The notes under the pieces: generated by a model
What the model was told of the DNA's origin: nothing
The model's input: only the letters and a program-made list of their open reading frames with translations
Database searches by the model: none
Translations under genes and position numbers: made by a program
In this document: positions 9,277 through 17,470 of the stretch, piece by piece
Position numbering within the stretch: the stretch's first letter is position 1
Layout of the letters: every line of letters begins with the position of its first letter
NCBI GenBank assembly: GCA_963823105.1
Contig: CAWGKC010000002.1
Span: forward strand, 372,001-436,000
DNA from: JAJYKC01 sp963823105
GTDB taxonomy: Bacteria > Acidobacteriota > Terriglobia > Bryobacterales > Bryobacteraceae
DNA length: 64,000 bases
Direction: 5' to 3'

Positions 9277-10011
9277 TCAGATTTGCGCCAGACCGCCGTC
9301 GACGGCGACCTCGCTGCCGGTCATGAAGCTGCTGTCCGATGACGCGAGAAAGGCAGCTGCGGCCCCGATCTCCGCCGGATCGGCCATGCGCTGGAGCGGA
9401 GTCATCGAGGCGTAGACCTTCTGGCCCTGCTCGCCGAGCGCCGCCTTCGCGAGTTCGGTCGCAGTCGCGCCAGGCGACAGCACGTTTACCCGGATGCCGG
9501 TGCCCTTCAGGTCCTCCGCCCAGGTCCGCGCGAGGTTGCGCACTGCCGCCTTGCTCGCGCTGTAGGCGCTCATTCCCGGGGCGCCCGTGGTGCCCGCGCT
9601 CGATCCGGTCAGAATGATCGAACCCCCCTTGCCCATTAGCGGCAGCGCCTTTTGGACCGTGAAGATCGTACCCTTCACATTGGTGTCGAAGGTTTCGTCA
9701 ATGTGCTCGGCGGTAATCTTGCCGAGCGGAAGCGGGCTTCCCGCCCCGGCATTGGCGAAGACGATGTCGAGGGTTCCGCGCTCGGCCTTTACCGCCGCGT
9801 AAAGTCGGTCGAGGTCGGCCTCATCGGAGACCGAGCCCTTCACCGCGCGGGCGTTGGGCCCGAGGTCGGCCACAGCGGCGTCGAGCTCTTTCTGTCGGCG
9901 GCCGAAAATGAAGACGAGGGCGCCCTCCTCGATGAAGCGCTTCGCTGCGGCGCGGCCGATGCCGGTAGCGCCACCGGTGATGACTGCAACTTTTCCTTCA
10001 AGCTTGCCCAT
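9277..10011 (-). CDS. SDR family NAD(P)-dependent oxidoreductase
   Basis: A 244-residue classical short-chain dehydrogenase with TGGATGIG (cofactor), FANAGAG, ILTGSSAG (catalytic Ser region), YSASK (catalytic Tyr/Lys) and the DGGLAQI C-terminus; GRRQKE suggests NADP(H). I prefer ATG 10011 over the upstream ATG at 10035 because AAAGGGAG lies five bases in front of it. It is the first gene of the leftward set and is divergent from the AraC-type regulator, its likely controller. Confidence 0.93.
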   Translation of the reverse strand: MGKLEGKVAVITGGATGIGRAAAKRFIEEGALVFIFGRRQKELDAAVADLGPNARAVKGSVSDEADLDRLYAAVKAERGTLDIVFANAGAGSPLPLGKITAEHIDETFDTNVKGTIFTVQKALPLMGKGGSIILTGSSAGTTGAPGMSAYSASKAAVRNLARTWAEDLKGTGIRVNVLSPGATATELAKAALGEQGQKVYASMTPLQRMADPAEIGAAAAFLASSDSSFMTGSEVAVDGGLAQI

Positions 10012-10131
10012 AATTACTCCCTTTGGTTGATCCATCGCATCAGTACACTAGAGTAGAGTTCTTTAACGGTGGACGAGAACTGCTCGGGAGTCCAAGACTT
10101 TTGTCTACTCGTCCAAAAACAGGGGTCTAAA
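10012..10131. promoter_or_regulatory. divergent promoter region with inverted repeat
   Basis: This 120-bp gap separates the leftward SDR operon from the rightward regulator gene. It contains an 8-bp inverted repeat, TGGACGAG (10070-10077) and CTCGTCCA (10108-10115), separated by 30 bp. This is a candidate operator for the adjacent regulator. No convincing -35/-10 pair was found. Confidence 0.3.
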
Positions 10132-11091
10132 TTGGACCCGATAACAGACATCTTCACAACGATGCACGTCACCGCCTTCGGTCAGCACAGGCTCGAAGCT
10201 ACAGCCCCGTGGGGCTTGATACAGCAGAATCAGACCGAAGAAAAAGTCACGCCTTCCGGCAAGAACAACTCTCCCACAGATTTGGCGCATTTCGCCATGC
10301 TGTCGCGCGGCAACTGCTGGCTGAGTGTGGAAGGGATTCCGGAGCCGATTCCCCTCACCGGTGGTGATTGCTTTTTGCTGGCCCGGGGGACTTCGATTGT
10401 TTTGCGCGACAGCCCGCGAACACGTCCGATGTGGACTTTCCGCGCGATCGGGGCCAAAGCCAACGGCAACGTCGTTCATTGTGGAGGTGGTGGCGCAGCG
10501 ACGACGATAGTCTGTGGGTCCTTCAGTTTCGATCGCGCCAGTCTGAGTCCCATCACTCAGTTATTGCCCAGCTTCATTCTGATTAAGGCCGATCAGGCAC
10601 GCACACTTGCTCTTCACGGCACTATGCAGGCACTGGCGTCAGAAATGGCAGAACAGGTGCCGGGATCTGAAATAGTCGCGAATCGGCTAGCCGAGGTTCT
10701 CTTTATCCAGATACTCCGGGCACATATCGCGTCTGGACCGGAACGCAACAAAGGATGGCTGCGTGCTGTTTTCGATCCTCAAATTGGCACTGCCCTGAGC
10801 GCCATTCACGACAGCGTGCATACACCCTGGACGGTCGAATCCCTCGCCGAAGCGGCGGGCATGTCTCGCTCTGCATTCGCAGCCCGTTTTAAGGAGCTGC
10901 TCGGACAAACGCCTCTGGAATATGTAACCGAGTGGCGGATGCAGAAGGCGATGCAGTTACTACAACAGCGTGACAAAAAGCTCATAGACGTTGCTCGGTC
11001 GGTCGGTTACGAGTCCGACGCTGCGTTCAGCAAGGCGTTCAAGCGAGTTGTCGGGGCCAACCCTGGTGAATACCTCAAACGCGGTATTTGA
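10132..11091 (+). CDS. AraC-family transcriptional regulator with cupin sensor domain
   Basis: The protein has an N-terminal cupin-type domain (begins DPITDIFTTM, then EATAPWGL) and a C-terminal double helix-turn-helix of AraC type (WTVESLAEAAGMSRSAF..., then LIDVARSVGYESDAAFSKAF ending GEYLKRGI). I choose TTG 10132 because AGGGG lies about six bases before it and the family usually begins near this DP..D motif; GTG 10069 and ATG 10162 are alternatives. It probably controls the divergent SDR operon. Hand-read GC in two 60-base samples is about 52-55%, below the flanking core genes, consistent with transfer. Confidence 0.88.
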   Translation: MDPITDIFTTMHVTAFGQHRLEATAPWGLIQQNQTEEKVTPSGKNNSPTDLAHFAMLSRGNCWLSVEGIPEPIPLTGGDCFLLARGTSIVLRDSPRTRPMWTFRAIGAKANGNVVHCGGGGAATTIVCGSFSFDRASLSPITQLLPSFILIKADQARTLALHGTMQALASEMAEQVPGSEIVANRLAEVLFIQILRAHIASGPERNKGWLRAVFDPQIGTALSAIHDSVHTPWTVESLAEAAGMSRSAFAARFKELLGQTPLEYVTEWRMQKAMQLLQQRDKKLIDVARSVGYESDAAFSKAFKRVVGANPGEYLKRGI

Positions 11092-11380
11092 AGACCAGGG
11101 TCATGCCGGAAATGGTGGAAGATTTTTGAAGCGGAGAATTCTGAGGTTGCGGGACCCAGGTGCCATGGAAATTCTCCCACTGAAATGGGCGCCCCAAGTG
11201 CCTCGCACTCGGGAACGCGAGACCACGGACCCAAAGCCGACCATGATCAGTCCCGGTAAAGCCATCAAGCGGCCGATTCACCTTGACGGGTTGTCGCCGT
11301 TCTGGACAAGCTGCGCTATTGGGCCGTTGATGGGCCACGGGGTCATCGGAATAGGTGGGCGTAATTATGAAGGCGTCTAC

Positions 11381-12049
11381 TCAGCGCGTGAAACACCGGG
11401 GCCGCCACACGCTCGCCTCGACAACCAGCGCCGCCGCGTAACCCGGCGCCGGCTCTAGCGCCATCATCGTCCAGCGCTCCGCGTCCGCCGCGCGCGACAA
11501 CTCGGCCCGTTCCCGCGCAAGCGTCACATCGAAGCTGTCCAGCGGGATCGACAACCCTCCACCCCGCGCCTTCACATAGGCTTCCTTCCGCGTCCAGCAA
11601 CGGAAAAACGCCTCGTCCCGCTCCTCGGCCGGCGTCGCGCGCAACTCGGCAATCTCGCCCGGCGAAAAAAACCGCTCGGCGATTCCTTCGCGCTCCACAC
11701 CCGCCCGAATCCGCTCGATGTCGACGCCGAGTTCCGTCTCTAGCGCGATGGCGATTAATGCCAGATCGTGGGAATGCGAAACGTTGAATCGCGGCGAACC
11801 CTCCCTCAACTCCGGCTTGCCCGCCTCGCCGTAGCGGAACTCAATCTCCTCCGGCGCGGCGTTCAAACAGCCCGCCAGCAATTCCCGCAAAACGCTCCGG
11901 CAAACGGAATAGCGCCCGCGGTCGCGCTCGAAATGAAACCGGGCCGCACGTTCGCGCTCGTCGCTGGACAAAAACGCCCGCGGTTCGCCGCGGCTCAGAT
12001 CTACCAGCCACACATGGATCTCGCCCGGCTCCAGCGGCGATGCATCCAT
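11381..12049 (-). CDS. 4'-phosphopantetheinyl transferase superfamily protein
   Basis: An Sfp-type transferase of about 222 residues that would move phosphopantetheine from CoA to acyl- or peptidyl-carrier proteins in the cytoplasm. The two diagnostic motifs are present: GVDIERI (Mg2+ ligands) and FFRCWTRKEAYVKARG. The N-terminal half carries the usual FNVSHSHDLALIA segment. ATG 12049 has TTGGGAG in good position; GTG 12067 is also possible. It is divergent from the enoyl-CoA hydratase gene, with 64 bp between starts. No carrier-protein or synthase gene lies in the window. Confidence 0.9.
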   Translation of the reverse strand: MDASPLEPGEIHVWLVDLSRGEPRAFLSSDERERAARFHFERDRGRYSVCRSVLRELLAGCLNAAPEEIEFRYGEAGKPELREGSPRFNVSHSHDLALIAIALETELGVDIERIRAGVEREGIAERFFSPGEIAELRATPAEERDEAFFRCWTRKEAYVKARGGGLSIPLDSFDVTLARERAELSRAADAERWTMMALEPAPGYAAALVVEASVWRPRCFTR

Positions 12050-12113
12050 GCGATTCTCCCAAGTCACTTCCCGAGAATAAACGATCCGCTCCGGGTGTTC
12101 TACTGAATAAAGA

Positions 12114-12878
12114 ATGATCTACGGCAAGATCCTTTGCAGCGCCGCTAACGGCATCGCCCGCATCACTCTCAACCGGCCCGAAAAACGCAACGCTCTCGAT
12201 GCCGGGACCATCGCCGAAGTAACCGAGGCTCTGCGCGAAAGCGCGGCCGGCGCGGACGTGCGCGTAGTCGCTTTAACCGGCGCCGGAAGAGATTTCTGCT
12301 CCGGCGCAGACCTCGCCGAGCTAGAAGCCGGCTTCGACAACGGTCCGCTCGAAAACATCGCCGACGCCCGCAACCTATCCGCGCTATTTCTAGCCATGCG
12401 CAACCACCCCCGGCCCGTCGTCGCCCTCGTTCGCGGCCGCGCCCTCGCCGGCGGCTGCGGCCTCGCCACCGCCTGCGACATCGTCCTCGCCGAAGATTCC
12501 GCCCAGTTCGGCTATCCGGAAGTGAACATCGGCTTCGTCCCCGCCATGGTCATGGCCATCCTCCGCCGCTCCGTCTCCGAGAAGCGCGCCTTTGAATTAA
12601 TCGTCTCCGGAGAAACCCTAACCGCCGCCGCCGCCCTCGAAGCCGGCCTCGTCAATCGCGTCTTCCCCGCCGCAAGTTTCGAGACCTCTGTAGAAGGCTA
12701 CTTAGCGAACCTCTCGTCCAAATCCCCGTCCGCAATAAGCCTCTCCAAACACCTGCTCTACCACATGGACTCCATGAACTTCGAAGCCGCCCTGGAGACC
12801 GGCGTCCAGGCAAACGCCCTCGCGCGCATGACGGACGATTACCGCCGCGGCGTCGAACGGTTCCTCAAGAAATCTTAG
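12114..12878 (+). CDS. enoyl-CoA hydratase/isomerase family protein
   Basis: A 254-residue crotonase-fold protein. It shows ITLNRPEKRNALD near the N-terminus, the CoA/oxyanion segment DFCSGADL and ALAGGCGLATACDI, and FGYPEVNIGFVPAM. The second catalytic glutamate (in PEV) is present, but the position of the first glutamate of classical hydratases is glycine (GGCGLA), as in methylglutaconyl-CoA hydratase-like members of my acquaintance. It may therefore act on branched-chain intermediates or another crotonase reaction. It converges on the tesA-like gene with a shared hairpin between. Confidence 0.85.
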   Translation: MIYGKILCSAANGIARITLNRPEKRNALDAGTIAEVTEALRESAAGADVRVVALTGAGRDFCSGADLAELEAGFDNGPLENIADARNLSALFLAMRNHPRPVVALVRGRALAGGCGLATACDIVLAEDSAQFGYPEVNIGFVPAMVMAILRRSVSEKRAFELIVSGETLTAAAALEAGLVNRVFPAASFETSVEGYLANLSSKSPSAISLSKHLLYHMDSMNFEAALETGVQANALARMTDDYRRGVERFLKKS

Positions 12879-12880
12879 AA

Positions 12881-12948
12881 GCGCAAAGGGTGCGGCGCGC
12901 ACCGCCAGACTCGGCAAGGAACGGATCGCGCCGCACTCCGTTTTGCGC
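12881..12948. terminator. bidirectional hairpin terminator candidate
   Basis: Between convergent genes lies a two-part stem. GCGCAAA (12881-12887) pairs with TTTGCGC (12942-12948), and GTGCGGCGCG (12890-12899) pairs with CGCGCCGCAC (12927-12936). Interior mismatches lie between the two parts. The AAA/TTTT tracts at the stem base suit termination in both directions. Confidence 0.6.
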
Positions 12949-12968
12949 GAGTTCCTTAGACGCCGAAG

Positions 12969-13619
12969 TCACTTCTTCAGCATCGGTGTCAGCTTTTTGA
13001 GCACCGTCCGCGCCACGATCTCATTGCCCTTCGCCGTCGGATGGATGCCGTCGGCCTGAATCAACCCGAGCTTCCGGCTCTGGAACTCGATGTCGGAGAG
13101 CAGAAAGGGAAGCAACGGCAGGCGATGCGCCCGCGCCAGGTCGCGGTAGATCGCCTGGAACTGTTGGATGTATTCCGGACCATAATTCGGCGGCAGCGTC
13201 ATCCCCGCCAGCAACACCTTGCAGCCCGCCTTCTGCAGGCGCGCGATCATGCCTTCCAAATTGGCCTTCGTGCTCTCCACCGGCACTCCGCGCAGCCCGT
13301 CGTTGCCGCCGAGCTCAAGAATCGCCACCACCGGTTTCTGATCCACCGCGTCTTCGATGCGCGCGAGGCCATCCGTGGTCGTGTCCCCGCTGACACCTTG
13401 GTTGACGACGCGATAGCGATAGCCCAACCGATCCAGGTCCTTTTGCAAATAATCCGGGAAGCTCTGGCCGGGGTCCGCCCCGAAACCCGCGCTAAGACTA
13501 TCGCCGAAAACGACGATCCGCGGCCGCGCGTCTTTGACGTCCGGCGCCGCGTGCGCGGACGACGCCCAAGCCAACGTCACGGCCAGAAGAAAAGGAAGCG
13601 CGGCTCTCACTGATGACAT
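12969..13619 (-). CDS. tesA: TesA-like GDSL arylesterase / lysophospholipase
   Basis: A secreted SGNH hydrolase of about 216 residues. From ATG 13619 it has a signal peptide (MSSVRAALPFLLAVTLAW, cleavage after AHA). Block I is VFGDSLSAGFG with the catalytic serine, block II has VNQGVSGDTT, block III is LELGGNDGLRG, and block V has DGIHPTAKG with the Asp/His pair. An earlier in-frame start (13658) would add 13 residues before the signal peptide. As in E. coli, the gene is divergent from ybbA-ybbP, with only 20 bp between starts, so the two share a promoter region. Confidence 0.93.
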   Translation of the reverse strand: MSSVRAALPFLLAVTLAWASSAHAAPDVKDARPRIVVFGDSLSAGFGADPGQSFPDYLQKDLDRLGYRYRVVNQGVSGDTTTDGLARIEDAVDQKPVVAILELGGNDGLRGVPVESTKANLEGMIARLQKAGCKVLLAGMTLPPNYGPEYIQQFQAIYRDLARAHRLPLLPFLLSDIEFQSRKLGLIQADGIHPTAKGNEIVARTVLKKLTPMLKK

Positions 13620-13639
13620 AATAAAGTTAGACGCACCGG

Positions 13640-14344
13640 ATGTCGATCTCTCGCCCAATTATTGAAGTCCGCGGGCTTACCAAATCGATCGACAGCGGCA
13701 CGCACCGCGTCGACATCCTTCGCGGCGTCGATTTCAGCGTCCCCGCCGGCCAGTTCGTCGCCATCATGGGCGCTTCCGGCAGCGGCAAGAGCACTCTGCT
13801 CGGCCTCCTGGCCGGTCTCGACACCGTCACCTCCGGCCGCGTCGTGCTCGATGGCGAGGACATCACCACCCTCGACGAAGACAGCCTCGCCCAAGTGCGC
13901 GGCCGCAAGATCGGCTTCGTCTTCCAATCCTATCAACTCATCCCCACGCTGACGGCCGAGGAAAACGTCCTGCTCCCGAACGAGCTGGCCGGCGCCGGCG
14001 ACGGCATCGTCCGCGCGCGCGAACTTCTCGACAGCGTCGGCCTTTCGGATCGCCGCGATCATTATCCCGTCCAATTATCCGGCGGCGAGCAGCAGCGCGT
14101 CGCCCTCGCCCGCGCCTTCATGGTGCGCCCGCCCATTCTGCTGGCCGACGAACCCACCGGCAATCTCGATTCCGCCAACGGCCGCCATGTCCTCGATCTT
14201 CTCATCTCGCTCAACCGGCGAGAGGGAACCACGCTCGTGCTCGTCACTCACGACCGCGAGTTGGCCGCCCACGCCGGCCGCGTCATCACGCTGCGCGATG
14301 GCTTGATCGTCGCCGACGAGTTGCGGGGCGAGAGTGCCGCGTAA
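13640..14344 (+). CDS. ybbA: YbbA-like ABC transporter ATP-binding protein
   Basis: A 234-residue ATPase of the LolD/YbbA group with Walker A GASGSGKS (44-51), Q-loop FVFQSYQLIP, signature LSGGEQQRVALARAF, Walker B LLADEPTGNLD and H-loop VTHDRELA. The next gene, an FtsX-like permease, starts at a GTG 11 bp inside this one, indicating translational coupling. The neighbourhood (divergent tesA) matches the enterobacterial ybbAP-tesA locus, which is why I use this symbol. The family's substrate is not established. Confidence 0.92.
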   Translation: MSISRPIIEVRGLTKSIDSGTHRVDILRGVDFSVPAGQFVAIMGASGSGKSTLLGLLAGLDTVTSGRVVLDGEDITTLDEDSLAQVRGRKIGFVFQSYQLIPTLTAEENVLLPNELAGAGDGIVRARELLDSVGLSDRRDHYPVQLSGGEQQRVALARAFMVRPPILLADEPTGNLDSANGRHVLDLLISLNRREGTTLVLVTHDRELAAHAGRVITLRDGLIVADELRGESAA

Positions 14345-16898
14345 TCCCACCGCCGCGTTCTGGCTCACCGCCGCCAAAATCGCCTGGCGCGAATTGCGCG
14401 CTTCCCCCGCGAAATTCGCCTTCGTCGTCATCGCCGTCGCCGCCGGCGTTGGATCGCTCACCGGTGTGCGCGGCTTCAGCCAGGCATTTCACGGCATGTT
14501 GCTGTCCAAGGCGCGCACGCTCATGGCGGCCGACGTCTCCTCCCGCGATTTCGCCCTTCCCACGCCGGACCAACAGGCCGTTCTCGACAGCCTGGTCCGG
14601 CGCGGCGCGCGCGTCACCAGCGTCACCGAAACCCTCACCATGATGGCCGGCGCTGAGCGGCCCAATCCTTTGATGGTCTCTGTGAAGGCTGTCGACCCAA
14701 GCGCCTATCCTTTTTATGGAACCGTCAAGCTGCGTCCCCAAACGCCGCTCGCCTCCGTGCTGGACGCAAATACTGTCGCCGTCGCCGACGACGTTTTGGT
14801 GCGCTTGAAGGCCGTAATCGGCGACAACGTGCGCATCGGAGGCCAGGAGTTCCGCATCGCCGCCGTGGTGCTCTCCGAGCCGGACCGCATGTCCGGAAGC
14901 CTCAATCTCGGCCTCCGCGTTCTCATGACGCGCCAAGCGCTCGACCGCACCGGCCTCATCCGCTACGGCAGCCGCGCCGCCCAGCGCCTACTCTTCAAAC
15001 TGCCTCCGCAAGGCCTTCCCGTGCAGCAAGTGAAAACGGAATTGCAGAAAGCATTCCCCGAAGCCCAGGTTATCGATTTCCGCGAATCCAATCCATCTAT
15101 CACCCGCGGCCTGGATCGCGCCACCATTTTCTTAAGCCTGATTTCGCTCATCGCGCTCATCATTGGCGCTCTTGGCGTCGCCTCCGCCATGCACGCCCAC
15201 TTGCAACAGAAAATGGATTCGATCGCCGTGATGAAATCGCTGGGCGCGCGTTCGGCTCAGGTCATACGAATTTATTCCATCGAGGCGATGCTGCTCGGCG
15301 TCGGCGGCGCGCTGCTCGGCGTCTTCGCCGGCCAAGCCATCGAACGCGTCTTTCCGTCCCTGCTTCAGCGTTATTTTCAAATGTCGGTCGAGTATCGCTG
15401 GGATTGGCTGTCCATGTCGCAGGGCATGGCCGCCGGCATTCTCAGCACACTGCTATTCACCCTCCCTCCGCTGCTCCGGATCCGCCTCATCCGTCCGAAC
15501 GTCGTGCTGCGCCGCGAAATGGCCGGTCAGCGCGCGCCCTGGTACCGCCGTTGGCGCGAATCGCGTCTGGCGCTCGTCTCCGGTGTCGCCATTCTCATCG
15601 GCCTCGGCGCGCTCGCCACCTGGCTCGGCGGTTCCGTTCGCATCGGACTCTATTTCGCCGCCGGCCTTCTGGTCAGCCTCCTCGCCCTCTCCGGCGTCGC
15701 CTGGCTCCTGTTGCGCGGCGTGAAGCTGCTGCTGCGCACTTCTTCGCTTCACTTGCCCCCCAGCGTGCGCCAGGGCCTCGCCAATCTTTACCGCCCTGGA
15801 AATCAGGCCCAGTCCGTCCTCGTCGCTCTCGGCGTGGGCGTGATGTTCACCTTGTCCATTTACCTGGTTCAGAAATCGCTGATCGGTGAGATTATCGAGA
15901 GCGCTCCACCCGGCATGCCCAACGTCTTTCTCATCGACGTGCAGCCGAACCAACGCGACGGCGTCGCGGACGTCGTTCGCTCGCACGCCGCCCCCGGCGA
16001 CAAGCTGGACATCGTGCAATCGGTGCAGGCGCGCCTCACCACCGTCAACGGGGTTCCGGTTGAGAATCTCAATCTGCAAGGTTTCGCCAAACGCTTCCTT
16101 CGCACCCGCGCTATGACCACCGCCGAGGGGCGCCCCGACGGCCTTACCGTCCTTCAGGGCGCTTGGTGGCAAAATGGCGATGGCACGCCGCAAATCGCCA
16201 TCTCCGAGGAAGCGGCGAAAATCCTGAAGATCGGCCCCGGCTCACTGCTCGATTTCACCGCGCTGGGCCATCAATTTCGCGTGCGCGTGGCCGCCATTTA
16301 TCGCGCCGAAGGCTTCCGCATGGGCGGCATGAGCGAATTCACCGTCACTCCTTCTTCCGTGAAGGATCTTCCATCGATCTATTACGGCGGCATTCATTTG
16401 AAGCCGGAAAACGTCCCCGCTCTCCAGCGCGCCGTCTACGAGGCTTACCCCACCGTCACCGTCGTCAACATCGCCGAGGCGCTCGCGCTGATTCAGGAAG
16501 TGGTGGATCAGATCGCTCTCGTCATTCGCTTCCTCTCCGCCTTCGCCATACTCGGCGGCGTCATCATCCTCGCTTCGAGCGTCGCCGGCACGCGCTTCCG
16601 CCGCATTCGCGAGGTCGTGATCCTGAAAACGCTGGGCGGGACGCGCAACCGCATCGCCCGCATCTTCTCGGTGGAGTTTCTTGTCCTCGGTTCCGTGGCC
16701 GGCCTGATGGGCGGTTTGCTCGCCGTCGCCTTCTCGTGGCTGGTGCTGAAGCGGCTGCTGGAGGGCCAGGGTCATCTCCAGTTGTCGCCCGTGCCGTTGG
16801 CCATCGTTTTAACCGCGTTGACCGCGACGATTACCGGTTGGCTGGCCAGTTTTCGTATCCTAGGACAAAAGCCCCTGCAGGTTCTTCGGGAGGAGTAA
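14334..16898 (+). CDS. ybbP: YbbP-like FtsX-family ABC permease
   Basis: An 854-residue permease with FtsX-type four-helix blocks. An N-terminal helix (FAFVVIAVAAGVGSLTG) is followed by a large periplasmic domain, helices around 265-380 (LISLIALIIGALGVASAM), a middle helix pair (about 410-475), a second periplasmic domain and a final FtsX block ending KPLQVLREE. It starts at GTG 14334, overlapping ybbA by 11 bp. With YbbA it should form an inner-membrane transporter. The phosphonate gene cassette begins three bases after its stop, which suggests one transcript. Confidence 0.9.
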   Translation: MPRNPTAAFWLTAAKIAWRELRASPAKFAFVVIAVAAGVGSLTGVRGFSQAFHGMLLSKARTLMAADVSSRDFALPTPDQQAVLDSLVRRGARVTSVTETLTMMAGAERPNPLMVSVKAVDPSAYPFYGTVKLRPQTPLASVLDANTVAVADDVLVRLKAVIGDNVRIGGQEFRIAAVVLSEPDRMSGSLNLGLRVLMTRQALDRTGLIRYGSRAAQRLLFKLPPQGLPVQQVKTELQKAFPEAQVIDFRESNPSITRGLDRATIFLSLISLIALIIGALGVASAMHAHLQQKMDSIAVMKSLGARSAQVIRIYSIEAMLLGVGGALLGVFAGQAIERVFPSLLQRYFQMSVEYRWDWLSMSQGMAAGILSTLLFTLPPLLRIRLIRPNVVLRREMAGQRAPWYRRWRESRLALVSGVAILIGLGALATWLGGSVRIGLYFAAGLLVSLLALSGVAWLLLRGVKLLLRTSSLHLPPSVRQGLANLYRPGNQAQSVLVALGVGVMFTLSIYLVQKSLIGEIIESAPPGMPNVFLIDVQPNQRDGVADVVRSHAAPGDKLDIVQSVQARLTTVNGVPVENLNLQGFAKRFLRTRAMTTAEGRPDGLTVLQGAWWQNGDGTPQIAISEEAAKILKIGPGSLLDFTALGHQFRVRVAAIYRAEGFRMGGMSEFTVTPSSVKDLPSIYYGGIHLKPENVPALQRAVYEAYPTVTVVNIAEALALIQEVVDQIALVIRFLSAFAILGGVIILASSVAGTRFRRIREVVILKTLGGTRNRIARIFSVEFLVLGSVAGLMGGLLAVAFSWLVLKRLLEGQGHLQLSPVPLAIVLTALTATITGWLASFRILGQKPLQVLREE

Positions 16899-16901
16899 GC
16901 C

Positions 16902-17462
16902 ATGACTAGCGTCGATCAAACCGTGAATGAAGTGATGGATCTGCTGGGCCGTTCGGCTTCGTCGGCATACTTTGGCGAGCCGGTCACCCAACTCGAACAC
17001 GCTCTGCAAAGCGCCCAGCTCGCGCGGGATTCCGGCAGCCTGGACGACATGGTGATCGCCGCGCTGCTGCACGACATCGGTCACCTTCTCGAAGCCGAAG
17101 GGGCGCGCAAACACGAGGAAGTCGGCGTCATCAACCATGACGACATCGGCGCCGAGTATTTGCTGGAACGCGGTTTCTCGCCGCTGGTGGCCGAGCTGGT
17201 CCGCGGGCATGTCGATGCCAAGCGCTATCTCACCGCGACCAACGCCGGCTATGCCCGCAGGCTGTCGGAGGCGAGCGCGGCCACGCTCGTCCTGCAAGGC
17301 GGCCCGATGAACGACGCCGAGGTCGCGGCGTTTCAGGAAGACCCGTTGCTCGCCGACAAGCTGCGCCTGCGTTCTTGGGACGAGCAAGCGAAAAAGGTGG
17401 GCTGGCAAGTGGCGCCTCTGGAATCGTATCGCGCCCTTCTGACCGCTCATCTGTCGGAGTAG
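16902..17462 (+). CDS. PhnZ-like HD-domain mixed-valent di-iron oxygenase
   Basis: A 186-residue HD protein of the phosphonate-operon HDIG family. PhnZ cleaves 2-amino-1-hydroxyethylphosphonate oxidatively to glycine and phosphate. The PhnZ iron-site residues as I recall them (Y24, E27, H34, H58, D59, H80, H104, D161) all recur here with a constant offset of one: Y23, E26, H33, H57, D58, H79, H103, D160. This supports oxygenase rather than phosphohydrolase chemistry. GGGAGGAG at the end of ybbP precedes ATG 16902. The next two genes encode an aminophosphonate-type FAD oxidase and PhnX. The hydroxylase PhnY, the usual partner of PhnZ, is not in the window. Confidence 0.88.
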   Translation: MTSVDQTVNEVMDLLGRSASSAYFGEPVTQLEHALQSAQLARDSGSLDDMVIAALLHDIGHLLEAEGARKHEEVGVINHDDIGAEYLLERGFSPLVAELVRGHVDAKRYLTATNAGYARRLSEASAATLVLQGGPMNDAEVAAFQEDPLLADKLRLRSWDEQAKKVGWQVAPLESYRALLTAHLSE

Positions 17463-17470
17463 CCTCGCGA

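Noticed and set aside
10991..11458. Plus-strand frame overlapping the AraC gene end
   Set aside because: Starts inside the helix-turn-helix coding region in another frame and shows no family features; the 11.1-11.38 kb gap holds no gene I can support.
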